From Hemicentrotus pulcherrimus (taxonomy: Eukaryota; Echinodermata; Echinoidea; Camarodonta; Strongylocentrotidae): a stretch of DNA of 64,000 bases. The translations under genes were made by a program, and so were the position numbers. The stretch is from contig BEXV01000030.1 of the NCBI GenBank assembly GCA_003118195.1, positions 58,019-122,018 of the forward strand, read 5' to 3'. Position 1 is the stretch's first letter. Every line of letters begins with the position of its first letter. The notes under the pieces were generated by a model. It made no database searches. It was not told the origin of the DNA and saw nothing but the letters and a program-made list of their open reading frames with translations. This document shows positions 51,879 through 63,779 of this stretch, piece by piece.

Positions 51879-54489
51879 GGACCAACGTGGAGTGAAAGAG
51901 GTGTAGTGTATGCACCAATGTTAAGATTATCACAAGATCGTATTTGTGTCACAGCAGAACTGCTCTTATTTCTTCAATTTTTGATCACGGAAACCTTACC
52001 TGTTTCTAGATACACACTTTCCCACCAACCTGGAATGGTGTTTTACAGGTGACCATCTTTATGGCTGACTTAGGTCTGATCCAAAAAAGGCTAGAGGGGG
52101 AAACTTTTCCTTCCCGTTTTGGGTGACAGGGTCATGAACCCACTCCATAATGGCAGGCTGCTTCATACAGCTGTTGTCAAGGTGACAGACACAAATAACT
52201 TTTTTTCTTCATCAAAATCACATATTTCCATGTCAGTTTAACTACTTATTATAGTAGGTTCAGGTAGAGAGGGGCCTTTCTTAGCATGTCTCTGTTGAGC
52301 CTGTAATTAAGCTTTAGTTTTTCATCTAACCAGATTACTTGAAAGTTCAAGAATTTTCATTCCATTTTTTGGTTTGGCATGTGGAAGGTTCTGTTTTTAA
52401 TTGGAATATCTTTTCATGACAACATCTTGATTCTTCCCATATCACATTGCTAAACTGTCTCTAAACTGGCTGATACTTGACAATTTTTGTCTGTTCAGGA
52501 TAATTTTTGTATCATGTTGTTGTCTTGGTTTGTTATTATGCTTGAGGGTGTGACTTCAAGGGTATTGCCACTGAGGTTACTGTGTATGTCTTGGCTTCCC
52601 TCATTAACACTTGCTTGTGAGTAAGCAAACCAGTCATCACAAACCAATGCCTTTGAATAGCAGGGTTATGTCATCAGGGTATTGCCTGGAAGACCACAGA
52701 GCTCTATACAATTGTGGAGCTATGGGTTTCATGTTTGCTCGATCATTGGTCACAACTTAAGCCTGGAGGGTGTATTCCTTGATTTTCATTACCATTTCTC
52801 TGAGTGTGTCAAGTGCTACAGTAAAACTTTTACAGGTATTAAAGCTGTAGGATATTTTTTGGTTGGGTCTTATTTCACTATATTTCACGTTGAAGATCAA
52901 TACTAGAGAGGCTTTTAAAGAAAATTGTAGAGTTTGGAGTTAATTGATGGACTATTAATGATCATACTGAAAAGTCAGGAAAAGTTGCTTTTTGTGCAAG
53001 AACTATTGATATTAGGGGAAGCCTTACATTTTATTTCATTGGGATTTAAAGTGTTTGTCTCATTTTTTGCATTAAATTACAAAGTAAAAAAAAGTGTGAG
53101 CTGTGGACACATTTATTGCTTATCTGTATGTTGTTGATGATATTAATATACACAAAAGATAGTATGGTCATGTAAGATACATGTACAGTGTATGCGAATG
53201 TCAGAATTAGACCTGCATATATGTTGATTCACCATATCTTTAATTTCCATTTCTACATCTGCATCATGAGTTTGAATGAGAGCCGAAAGGGAGAATGGGG
53301 GAGTGTGACTGTACTGTCAGCCAACATGTTTGTTTATTCAGCACCCAAACCCTCTGAAGATGCCCGCACCCCTGCACAAAGCATTAATGGCGCAAATGCT
53401 GTGAGGATATTATTGCCAGAGCAAATGTAATGACATTTGTTTCTTGTATTTGATCCCTGTTGCAGCAGGTTGTTTTTGAGCTATGTGTCAGATTTTCAGT
53501 TGGAGGTTCAGGATGATGGATGGCTATGGGGATGATGATGTTGTAGGTTGTGTAAGAAGTGCAACCATCCTGAGAAAACATTTCCATTTCGGGGGTTTCC
53601 TTCAGGGATCCATCTAAAGTACACAAACCTTGACGAGTCTAATAGGCATCAGGACATGTTACCAATAAGATGATGAATTGCGATGCACTTTTCACGAGCA
53701 TGAATGTGAATTCCATTTGTAGACTGTAGTTCTCCTGATTTAGATTTTATGAATATCAGTATCTTATGTGTGTAGATATCCCTGTGTAATAGATTTACTG
53801 TATATGTAGATGCGTTGAAGACAAGGGCTACAGCATGTCTCTTTGTTGTATTTACTGCAGTGCCATTAATTGATTACTTACATGTATAATTATGAAAAAC
53901 ATATATTGATATACATGCTTGAAGAAGGGAGATGGGTGAGCAATTGTAGCTCAAGATAATTTTGTATATTACCTATTTGTAAGGCATGTTGGAATTTAGC
54001 AGAAATCAAGGTCTCCAATGTTTACACGATTTTTTTTTTTGTGTGTGTGTGTTTGTGAGAGTGGGAGATGAACATTGTGAATGTTAAAAAATCTACATTT
54101 TGTTTCCACTTCAAAACGTAACAGAATTGTATTGCTTTGAACACTTCCAAAATCCCTAATTTCTATTTCAAAAGAGATTTGTGTAACATTAATCTATTTT
54201 AAAAGCATTTTCATATTTCTGTACAAATGTTTATAACCAATTTGTTGATACCAATAGAAATTTGATTACAGAGGAATAGAGAAAGAGATAAACATCATGA
54301 AAAGATAAACATTAGTAACTATTACTCATAATCTTAAAATTATGAAAACAGCCGAGACATACAACCTAAATGAATAACTTGTGAGAATATGAAACGGTAA
54401 GGTGATGGAATTTAACCATCGTCATCCCAGAATGAAAGCCAAGCCTAACATGGTCAATGACCCGATGCTAAGCTCAATAAATCCCAATA

Positions 54490-54690
54490 TGGATTTTTAA
54501 TGCGGGAGTTTGGAGGTGCGAAGCGGCGGTTTAGAGTGGCCACCTTGTGCGTTAAATCACGTTTACACCTGCTGTAACCCTATAGCGCCATCTCAGTTGC
54601 CGCAACGATCGGTAAAAATTGTCTGCTCCGGAGCCGATGCTCCCAAATGGGCATGATGTCATGCCCGTATCAAGTGGTTTTGATGCGTTC
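54490..54690. other. GC-richer block in intron
   Basis: GAGGTGCGAAGCGGCGG, CCTATAGCGCCATCTCAG and GCTCCGGAGCCGATGCTCCC stand out from the AT-rich surroundings. No frame or repeat explains the block. It may be a conserved regulatory element; nothing more specific can be read. Confidence 0.3.
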
Positions 54691-55633
54691 TAGGAGTAAT
54701 GGCAAGTGTCATACAATACACGCATGAAAGCGAATGATCAAGGACTACAATTAGGAGATGAGATTTTGCTTACTAGTTTCCCTAACCCGTTTTGCTCCTC
54801 ATCGTCTACGGAGTTGTCAATGCTACTCTAAGATTTCTCACCGTTCGTTCGGGTGAAATAAGTTGAAGTTTATTGTCTGGTGACAGTGGTGAGAGGTCCC
54901 TCACATCGGGCATTTGTCATGTCTGCCAGGTTGCAAATTTCATAGGAGGTGCAATGTGCTGTCCTTGAGAAAAACCAATTTGGATTTTTTTTTTTCTCAC
55001 GAAAGATAGGAAAAGCGTGAAAAGTCACACTTACGTATGTTGACAGTTTTAATTAAAGTTGTCTCCAAGGGCATTCACCTGTGAAGTACTTGTCAGGCAA
55101 TCTTTTTTGACTTGTCAACATCCATTTAGAGGAAGAAATATGTGATGCAGGGTATTCTTATGTAAGGTGAACTGTTCTCTTTGTGATGGTTGTTCTTTTC
55201 ATTTTCTTTTAATTGCAGTGACATTTGTTGGAAGAGATCCAAAGAAATTGAATTTATCTTGGCAGATTTGTTATTTCAAATGTCTCTGTCATTGTAATTC
55301 ATTTTGTTTATTTACAATGGAAGATAAATAAAATTCATATAACTTCACAATCGATTCGATTTTGCTGTTTAAGCACAAGAAGCAAACGAGGAGATAAAGA
55401 ATATTCCAAGTTGCTTAACCTGGTTAGGATGATGGTATTCATCACTTGCGTGTTTTTGTTGCCCCTGGCCAAATATTGGAAATACGAGTGCCGATATTTA
55501 CTGTCACAATAGCATCTTCAGTCATAAGACCTGCGATCTGGGGCATGCGAACTCTTCTGCGTGCTAATTGTTATCAAAGAAAGCTATTTGATCAGTATCT
55601 GGGGGCTACCAGGGAATCTTGTTCCTGTCGCAG

Positions 55634-55674
55634 GAAGACTTCATCAATACCATCCTTTGTGTCGTTTGAATTTG
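55634..55674 (+). other. Weak exon-like segment with acceptor and donor
   Basis: TCTTGTTCCTGTCGCAG is followed by 41 bases and then GTAAGAGAT. Two of three frames are open. It is not a multiple of three, and its short peptides resemble nothing in PDZRN or other families I know, so it is probably a pseudo-exon. Confidence 0.15.
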
Positions 55675-56204
55675 GTAAGAGATATTCTAAGCGAACATGA
55701 CGAGACATCTGATACATCATGCGTTTGGCAGGATAATGTAGCAACTTGTTGATGTTAAGTGCAGTATCAAATTGTTCAATGAAACATTCCTCATTCATAT
55801 TTTTGTCTGAAGGGTATTCTGTTAAATTTTGTCATGGCTGTGTGATTAATGTGAGCACTTTTCTCACCATATTAGATACCGGTAGAGGTAGTCTTATCTT
55901 TTTGTGAAATATCAATTGCCCATTGAAATTGTTGTGTATGTCTTACCAGATTATCCTTTTTGTCAGGCTTTCAGGGAAACAAAATTAATTAGGAATTAGA
56001 TAAAAGAGTAGATTTCCATTTTGCATGACCAATTGTGCTTGATGTAATTGATGAAGAAAGGATATTGGTGATTCATGTGCATATAAGCATTGTAAAACGG
56101 GTTGTCAAGTGCATTTACTGTAATATCAAATAAATTACAATACTGTATAACTGTCTAGAATGCCACCATATTGTTTATATTAATAATATATATTTATAAT
56201 GGAT

Positions 56205-56276
56205 ATTATTTTTCTTCTCTTTTCATGTGCTGTATGGTCTTTCTACACCTTCATCTCAACTGACAGGTAAGAAAAT
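56205..56276 (+). other. Candidate recursive splice site B (ACAG|GTAAG)
   Basis: ATTATTTTTCTTCTCTTTTC continues as ATGTGCTGTATGG, a CTTTCTACAC pyrimidine tract, CTTCATCTCAACTGACAG, then GTAAGAAAA with no exon between (junction 56266|56267). It mirrors site A at 38871-38944: CATGTGCTGT, CTTCATCTCAAC and ACAGGTAAG are identical, with differences between them, and the similarity stops just after the donor. It lies about 52 kb into the intron. Shared descent by duplication plus constraint on the splice block, or membership of a repeat family, would both explain the match. Confidence 0.5.
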
Positions 56277-59200
56277 AATAATGTCTCACTTTAAAGACCG
56301 TCACCACTACTGGGTCAGAAGGGATTAGACCACACAGAGAGCCATCGAGGTCACTGTGACAGGTGGCTATCTCATTAACTCAGCTCTCATTTAACATAAG
56401 AAAAAGAGGATCATGGGGGACCAACAGGCACCGATTGTGGAAGTTTTCTATATAGAGGGAGCAAGTAGCTGCAAGTATGGCAGTGTGCCTTTAATTTTGA
56501 TATGAATTGTTTTGATGGGCATTACCAATAATTTCCTTTTTAGAAGCCTACAGCATGAAGATGATTTAAATTAATGTGTGTCATTTTTAAAGTGATACCT
56601 TGCTTGATTGTGTAAATCTTTGAAATGATTTCCTTAATTGCAAAATTACAAACATATGTAGATTTCTGACAGTGGTCAGTAGCGTATGCAAATGAGACAT
56701 TGACAACTTCTTGGTGCCTTTTGGTGTGTATGACCCGTTTGAAAGAAATAGGGATGATGCTGTTAGATAGCCCCCATGCTTATAATGTTTCAAACACCAG
56801 CTGGCGCTCTCCACTTTCCATCCCACTTTCCCCTGACCATGTCCACATCTTCAGAAGCTAGCTAGCGAGCCAGCCAAGGTAGCCATTGACTCGCCATCAT
56901 CCTCCCCTTCAGGCATGAAGGAAGGAAGCATCTACGAATTGCAACATCTACATGCAAGAGATCAAAATGCTGCCCTCTCATGACGCGCCCTTGTACGATG
57001 CATCCGTGGCATGCCTGGAGGGATGATTGCACAGTCGGTGTGTCGAGTGGACTTCTGCTTCCTCTCCTCATCTCAGTGCTTGCTAGATATTTAATTTAGG
57101 CAGTAGTAGTCCGGTAGATACGACACGGATAGTAGGTTATAGGATGGGGCATCGCATTGAGGTAGTAGAAGACATGAATGAATGTAGATTTATGGTAGTT
57201 TGAGCTAAGAGGTTATTCAAAATGGCCATCTGACTCATCTTGTTTTGTGTGTACCGAACTTTCTTCCTAGAGATTTTTTCATATATAATTATCTTTTTAA
57301 GATGTTGCCTGTTTATCTTTCTTATAGAATTGAATATTGAAGGAAAATTGAAATATGAGATTTTTTAGAGAGATTTAATAAAAGGGAAATTAAAAATTAA
57401 GGTCAGGTTTTCCCACATGGTCTTCAAGCATTTTGCAATTCTCATCCATTGACATAACTTCATGAATGGAGCAAAATCATGTTTCTCCTGTATGTAACAT
57501 TGAAAGGAGACATTTATCATTACAGGTTGTCTTTGGTATTGTAAAATTGACCTGATTGCCCAAAGACTGTCCTATTAAATCAGCTGTCAATCATTCTTGT
57601 AACCAGAACAGAAATTGTATTAATCTATAATGAGCAGGACATGATGAATTCTGAAGGCTCCCTGACTTTCTCCTGTCCAACCATTTTCGATGCAAGGCCG
57701 TGAAGGGTACTTGAGCGGGGGCACCGTTTTTGTTTAAGGGCAGCCCCTAATATCGATCGATGCCAAACCCCACGTTTATCAGCCGCAACAGAGGTCATTC
57801 ACCCTCCAACCCCTTCAGCCGCATTCTGAAGTTTCGTCATTTTTATGAATGCGTGAGCCTCTCTAAAATCTGGTCAATGACAGTGGGAAGATAGCTGAAA
57901 GTGGCAAAAATGCATCTTTTATGAATCCCACCATTATTAAAACCAGCCGCTATTAACATTAACTAAAGGAGTGGTATGCGGAGGTGAATTGTGGTGGCGT
58001 CCGAATGTCTGAACATGATGCTAATATTTTGATATGGTTTAGAGAGAACTTGATATCGGCAGGGGCAAGCAATTTACCTGCATGTGTACGAAGGTGCGTA
58101 GGATGGGTGTCTCCCTCGCTGGGAGCAGCGTGTGTGTTTACTGATGGGGGATAGAGAATACCTCTGACAAGCATCATGGGAGTTTGACGCTTCCGTTTAA
58201 CCACAAGGTTTAAGATAAGCTGAATCAATTGGTATCCGATGGCCTCTTTGAAATGCAGATGAAGGGCATGGCAGAATCAATGCAGCAATGGCTGCAAACT
58301 TGACGTCTTGCTCCACCAAGATGAACATTTGCTTTTAAAAGCCTCTAGAATTATGGAAGTGCGTCTTGGAGTAGGGGGTTGCCTTTCGCTGACTTTTTCA
58401 GAAGTGACCTCTTGAGCGAGTTTTAAATGGTCACTTCTCGTATCCTCCTTTATCATGACTCATTTTTTGTGAAGGTTGGGTTGAGGAGAAATTGGTTCTT
58501 GAAACAACTGATGTGGCATCGCCTGATCGATGTATGAATGTAGTATGGCAACATGAAGGACTATATCACATGCATAATGTGAAATGTCAAGTGACATTTG
58601 GGCTATGTTATTTGGTATCAGTATCTTTGTATATGTGCTTAGATCATCCACAAACCAGGCTCTGAAGGAAAAAAAATGATATGATAGATTGTAACTCTTG
58701 ATCCCCAAGCTAATTGACCTTTACCAAATGCCTCTTCAGAGGGAAAGATTGGCATTTTAAAGAGCCCTTGAGGTGTTAGTAGAGTACTCCACAGATATAT
58801 GTGTTTACAAATATACATATCTCTCCTTTTTAGTTCACTCTCTGAATGTAAGGCATACAAAAGTTTATTTTGGTTGTGAGCATAATCTGTATGTCAGGTA
58901 TTTGCAGGTTTTGCCTCCCTTGTGAAGATAGAAATGTGATCATAATGATCATCACGTTTTTTAAATTATAAAATGATGTTGGGCTGCATTTGGAATAGTT
59001 TTTTAGGATGCAAGTTAGAAACTTTCTTATTTAATTTCTCAGGCAAGATTATTGAGAGTTTGTAACCCAAGGTATTGACTTCATTCCCCCATTTTTGTGT
59101 GTCATTTTGATGACCTCTTTCCTGGCCCCTTGATAAATGTCAGTCTCGGGTGACATTTACAGTGTATGTATTAGTCGTTGACTTTCAGGTTTAAATGGTT

Positions 59201-59408
59201 TCAGCGACATGATTTCTGGATCATCCATGCTGGAAACAGATGTAAAGCGGACCACTGCAAAGACGGTCTTGTTGGTTTGGCTACCAGCAGCCCTCCAGCG
59301 CAACAACACATCAAAATAGAGGGGGTTGTTTATCCTGCGCTGTCGCAAGCATACCCGATATGGGTCGCGGAGACTCAGCTTGTGATGTCACTGCAGCTGG
59401 CAAGATTA

Positions 59409-59466
59409 CTCCTCTTTCTCTCTCTTTCTCTCTCTCTTTTACGTCTCATTTATTCTCTCCCTCTCT
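59409..59466 (+). repeat. CT-rich low-complexity tract
   Basis: CTCCTCTTTCTCTCTCTTTC and similar pyrimidine words. The overlapping frames are leucine/serine-rich artefacts. Confidence 0.85.
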
Positions 59467-59863
59467 ACCAATCATATCATTCCCTCGTCGACGACGATTG
59501 CAGATAACTTGCCGAAATATGCTGTTTCAGGACTGGACTCATTAAAACTGGGTGAATCCAAATACCTTGTGGCTCTGTGGCCTGCGGTTATCACTTCCCT
59601 CCATCACCTGCGTTTTACGATGCAATCTCACGTCCTGGACGACATCGTTGAGAGAAAAAAAAATCTGTTTCGACTGTGACTTGGTCTCAAACCCTCTTTC
59701 CTGCACAATTCTAATCAGGAAAGGATTGGGGGTTCAATTATGAAAAGTTCTAGTTCTGCATGTCTGGTGTATCCAGGTGAGGGGGGCATCTAGGGAAGTC
59801 CGAGAGTCGGTGAGAAAGAGAGAGTGGGAGGGATAGTGGGGATAACTGAACTTTATGGACTTT

Positions 59864-59938
59864 GGTAGAGAGAGAGAGGGAGAGAAGATGGAGAGAAGAT
59901 GGAGAGAAGATGGAGAGGGAGAAGATGGAGAGGGAAGG
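59864..59938 (+). repeat. Tandem GGAGAGAAGAT repeat in a GA-rich tract
   Basis: After AGAGAGAGAGGGAGAGAAG the unit ATGGAGAGAAG recurs about three times, then with GGG variants. It is a minisatellite-like slippage repeat. Confidence 0.85.
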
Positions 59939-60079
59939 GAATCATTTGGATGGTGGATGTGATACTGTCAAAAGTGGTGACCTGCTTCCGTTCCTTGTTT
60001 CCTTTAAAGTGATTGACAGGATGAGTTGGAGCCATGCACCTTGGCTCATATTTTTCATCCAAATATGCTTCTTCCCCTT

Positions 60080-60219
60080 CCCTTGCTAACCTTTCCCCCT
60101 TTCTCTTCCTCTCTTTCAGTTTTTCTCTCTCCATATATTTTTGTCTCTCTTACTGTATTTCTATTTCTCTATTTCTCTCTCGTTTTGTTTGTTTCTCTCT
60201 CTTTCTCCATCTATCAGTA
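60080..60219 (+). repeat. Pyrimidine-rich low-complexity stretch
   Basis: CCCCTTTCTCTTCCTCTCTT, then TCTCTCTTACTG and TTTCTCTATTTCTCTCTCG-type words run to about 60215, ending ATCTATCAG. The CAG could act as an acceptor but is followed by TAATGAG with stops and no donor nearby. Confidence 0.8.
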
Positions 60220-61119
60220 ATGAGAAACCGTGACATTTAGGTATGATATAAGATGGAAATGTTGAAATGTAACAAATTTCTTCACATTAGTTATTTACCA
60301 GGAAATTGCATGACCATTACGTGAACTATCATTTTTAATGGGGCTATTCTTGCTCTCTCTGAAGACATTTTGATCCTGGCAGTAGTTTTCTCTCGGCGGT
60401 TTTTGTGTCTGTTATGAAGAGAAAATTTGCATTAGGGTCTTGCTAACATTCAAGGTAAATGCCACACTCCGGTGTGCTCTCCACTCATAATGCATACTCG
60501 TAGCAGGCCCGTAATTGTTGTAATGTGAAATATTGCTTCGGGGCATTTAATTTCCACTTATTAGTGCAAGAATTGTGATGAAGAGTGAAAAAGGAGGAAT
60601 ATGATACCTTCAATGTCAATGAACGCATGGTCGGTCCCTAGCCGGAATATGTTTTCATGTTTTCAAGACAATCGCGAATGTCATGTTTAGGTACAGAGGG
60701 TATGTTTAGAAAAAATATTGTTTGTGTGAATTCAATAGTTGGTACACTTTTCCCCATTGTCTTTCTGATAGTTGTAATATCCTCCTGGGTTTGATGTCTA
60801 TCTAGAGAGAGGTGCATGGGCTCTGCATTTTCCTTTAGGAAATTATAAACTCCTATTCTGTATTACTGAGGAAATGTCTAGATGCTGATTTAAAGTATCC
60901 TCTCGTAGGCAAGTATGCAACATATTTCAATGAGGCATGGTTTGTTTTAACAGTGTTGTCCCAGATTTGGTCCATGAAGAAAAAAAAAAACCCCTCTCCT
61001 CATGTAGTATTTGGAATATAAAAGAAAATCGAAAATGTAAAGAAATCATGGAATAACGTTGATTAGTCAGAGCTTGAAGGGCATTAGCTCCTATAATTCC
61101 ACTTGTCTTAATTTCCTTT

Positions 61120-61140
61120 TGACTACTATCAGGTAAAATG
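61120..61140 (+). other. Weak recursive splice candidate (ATCAG|GTAAAA)
   Basis: TAATTTCCTTTTGACTACTATCAG is a plausible acceptor with a branch-point-like GACTACT, and GTAAAATG follows directly (junction 61132|61133). The donor half is weaker than at sites A and B, and there is no similarity to them. Confidence 0.2.
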
Positions 61141-62162
61141 TGAAATGTCTCGGGAGAACTGAAGTACAAGTTTACACTACAGTGTGCAAGGTGCCATGTA
61201 TCCTACTAGGTTTCATTTGCTAAATGCCGTTTATTCATTCATGAAGCTTGAAATATAATATTTATGATAGATAATGGCCGATTTGTTCTCACACAATACT
61301 CAGAAGTGGTATTAACCAGTACAGAGAGCCCTGAAGGGGATTGGAAATATCAGATCTTAGGGATCAAAGAAAATGACCCATGGTTTATGTTTGCATATTT
61401 TTTGAGAAAGGTAATAACTCAACCTTCTCTAGCACTAGAAAATGAAACATGGGGAATGTTCAGAAGCAACATTTTGAGGTTGTTAACACAATTTTGAGTA
61501 AAATAGAATACTTTATGAAAATGGAAAGTAAACTCCTCAACCTTATATGATTTAAACCTTGCCAATCTAAACTTGTATGATTCTAGGAGTAAAACCTGTT
61601 TGAGAGTTCATCATCATATTCTAAGATTGTGTGATTGTTTTTCATATTCATAGAATTTTTGCTCTGAAGACTTCTGTTCCTACTTATCCAAAGTCATTTT
61701 TTCTCTCCTTCATTTTAATGATATGCCCAACCTGCACAATCTTCCCATGTTGACACCTTAACATCTTTGCTCTCGCTATCAGTGAGAATCTTTGCTGACC
61801 GGCATTTATTGTGTTCCTCGATGAAAGAGACATACAGGTCCCTGGTTTCACCGAAGCTAAATAGACAAGATGCTCCACAATCCACCGAATCCCTGATCAC
61901 GTGAGAACAGACCCTGTATGATTACCAAGGGAAATTCATGGCACCGGTTATTCACCCTGATTACCATATACATAGATGAGAGATGGAAAATTGGGAAAGA
62001 TTGAAGAACCTCAAGAAGAGATGCATTCCAATGTTGGTGTGTCTCCAGTTATCCATCCTAATTTTTTCTCCATTTCAATCTTTCTTCATTTCAAGTGTAG
62101 GACGTCTGCTCTCCGGTGTGACATTGTCATCATTACTCTACCCATAAGATTTTGTGTGTTGA

Positions 62163-62204
62163 GAGCCAGTGTTAGGTGATACAAGTTAACGCCCTTCTGG
62201 CTTT
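62163..62204 (-). repeat. Possible relative of the GGCATTATC/CTGGCGCTAAG hairpin family
   Basis: AGTTAACGCCCTTCTGGCTT matches one end of member 2 read inverted (TTAGCGCCCTTCTGGC). AGCCAGTGTTAG lies upstream and can pair with its end, giving a shorter, weaker hairpin. It is 1 kb from member 4. Confidence 0.35.
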
Positions 62205-63186
62205 GAGCAGACTGCATGATTCGACTTTAACGTCCTTTGAATTTCTCAAGCTGTTGCCTTCCCCTGATGTGCTGTGGTGTATAGCTAGTGATCAGCAGAT
62301 TGCTGACTTTAATTATTCACTGATATGTTAAACCGGTGAAGGAAATAGAGGGGGCTGGATGGTGACACATTTCTCTATAAATGTTGAACATTAATCTTCT
62401 TGGTGTCACTCTGTTTCAGTTTCCCAATCATAGGTTCTAGTCATTTGTTATGGAACAGAAGCTCAGTAGAGAAACCTGAGGGTGGATTATAATTTTATTG
62501 TAATTAGCAGTATAATGATGGTGCAATTTCAAACCAAGCAAAATGAAATGAAAGTAAGTCATACATTTTCAAATTGCCAAATCTAGTCAAGCATGGATTA
62601 TGTAGGAGAGGGGCTTTCACTCAAACTGTCAGTTGTGGATTTGTTATACTTAAAGAATGAAAGTCAAAACATCTCCATCATCTAGCATAAAATGCAAACA
62701 TGAATCTTGCTTGTTAGTTCCGATTCGATTTGCATGGAAATGATGAAATGATTATAAAAAAAAAGAGTGTTTAAAGGCATTTTTTTAAAATATCTTTTTT
62801 AAAAATATCATTTTTTTTAAAAGCTGGTCATGCCATGTCATGAATGTCTGTTGAACTTTGTCACAACCTTTTTTTTTAAAAAATATGATGACATCACTAA
62901 ACCAACCTAATTATGGGGTATAAGCCTTAAATAGCCCTCATGCTTTTTAGACTTTCTGGGTCAGGATGAATCACGGTTCCTATCTACTCAATTATTTACT
63001 AATCTTTTCCTCTCTCTTATAGAGCAATTTTTGTCTTCCATTGGAGCTCTTTCAAATGCGTGATTGATAGGTGAGGTGATGTCCAGGAAAGAGACCCCCA
63101 CTCCCCTAGACTCACCTACGACTACCCTGGAGCATTTACACCTGCCAGAAAATTATATGAATCAGAAGATGATGTCAGTTTCTTCT

Positions 63187-63256
63187 GCTTAGCGCCAGAA
63201 GGGTATTGAATTTGTGCATGATGACATATGAGATAATGCCCTTATGGTTCTTAGCA
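63187..63256 (-). repeat. GGCATTATC/CTGGCGCTAAG hairpin family, member 4
   Basis: TCTGCTTAGCGCCAGAAGGG and GATAATGCCCTTATGGTTC, then TTAGCAGA, flank a 30-base centre. The outer TCTGCTTAG/CTTAGCAGA pairing extends the stem beyond the core AAGGG/CCCTT. Inverted, the ends read AAGGGCATTATCTC and CCCTTCTGGCGCTAAG, the closest match to member 1. Confidence 0.65.
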
Positions 63257-63779
63257 GACAATTTTGTCATGTTATAGATTATAACATCAAAGTGATGAGT
63301 AAGCTAAAGAATATCCTTTGATTCCCAATGACATGCAGAACCCCACTCCACCTTCCCCCCTCCCCATCTCAGCGGCTCCTTGGTAGCACCTGTATTGCAA
63401 TTACATTATTCATAATCTTAATTCATTTACGTCTCACCTGTAATGATACGAATCTCACACTCGTCACCGGTAGAAGGAACCTGAGGCTGGTATGAGGATC
63501 TCATTAGTGTCAATGGCTCTCTCTATGTTCCATGTGATATTCCTCAGGGGTGGGGGATTTTTTTGTTCAAAACTTGTAATGCATATTGTATATAACGCAA
63601 GGGCAAGGATGTTCTGTCTGGTCATGAAACTATTTGCAGGAGAAATTGTTGTCTTGAGTGTAGGAGACTAATTAATTGTAAGATATAACGTTGTCAAATA
63701 TTTTTGTACCAACAAAGGGAGGCTATATGAATATATTACTAGCAAGCTTTTAAGGGTCTGCTTAACCTAGCTCTAGCTA

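Noticed and set aside
55446..55700. 84-codon frame with embedded splice-like signals
   Set aside because: The splice-bounded segment is 41 bases, shifts frame, and has no family similarity.
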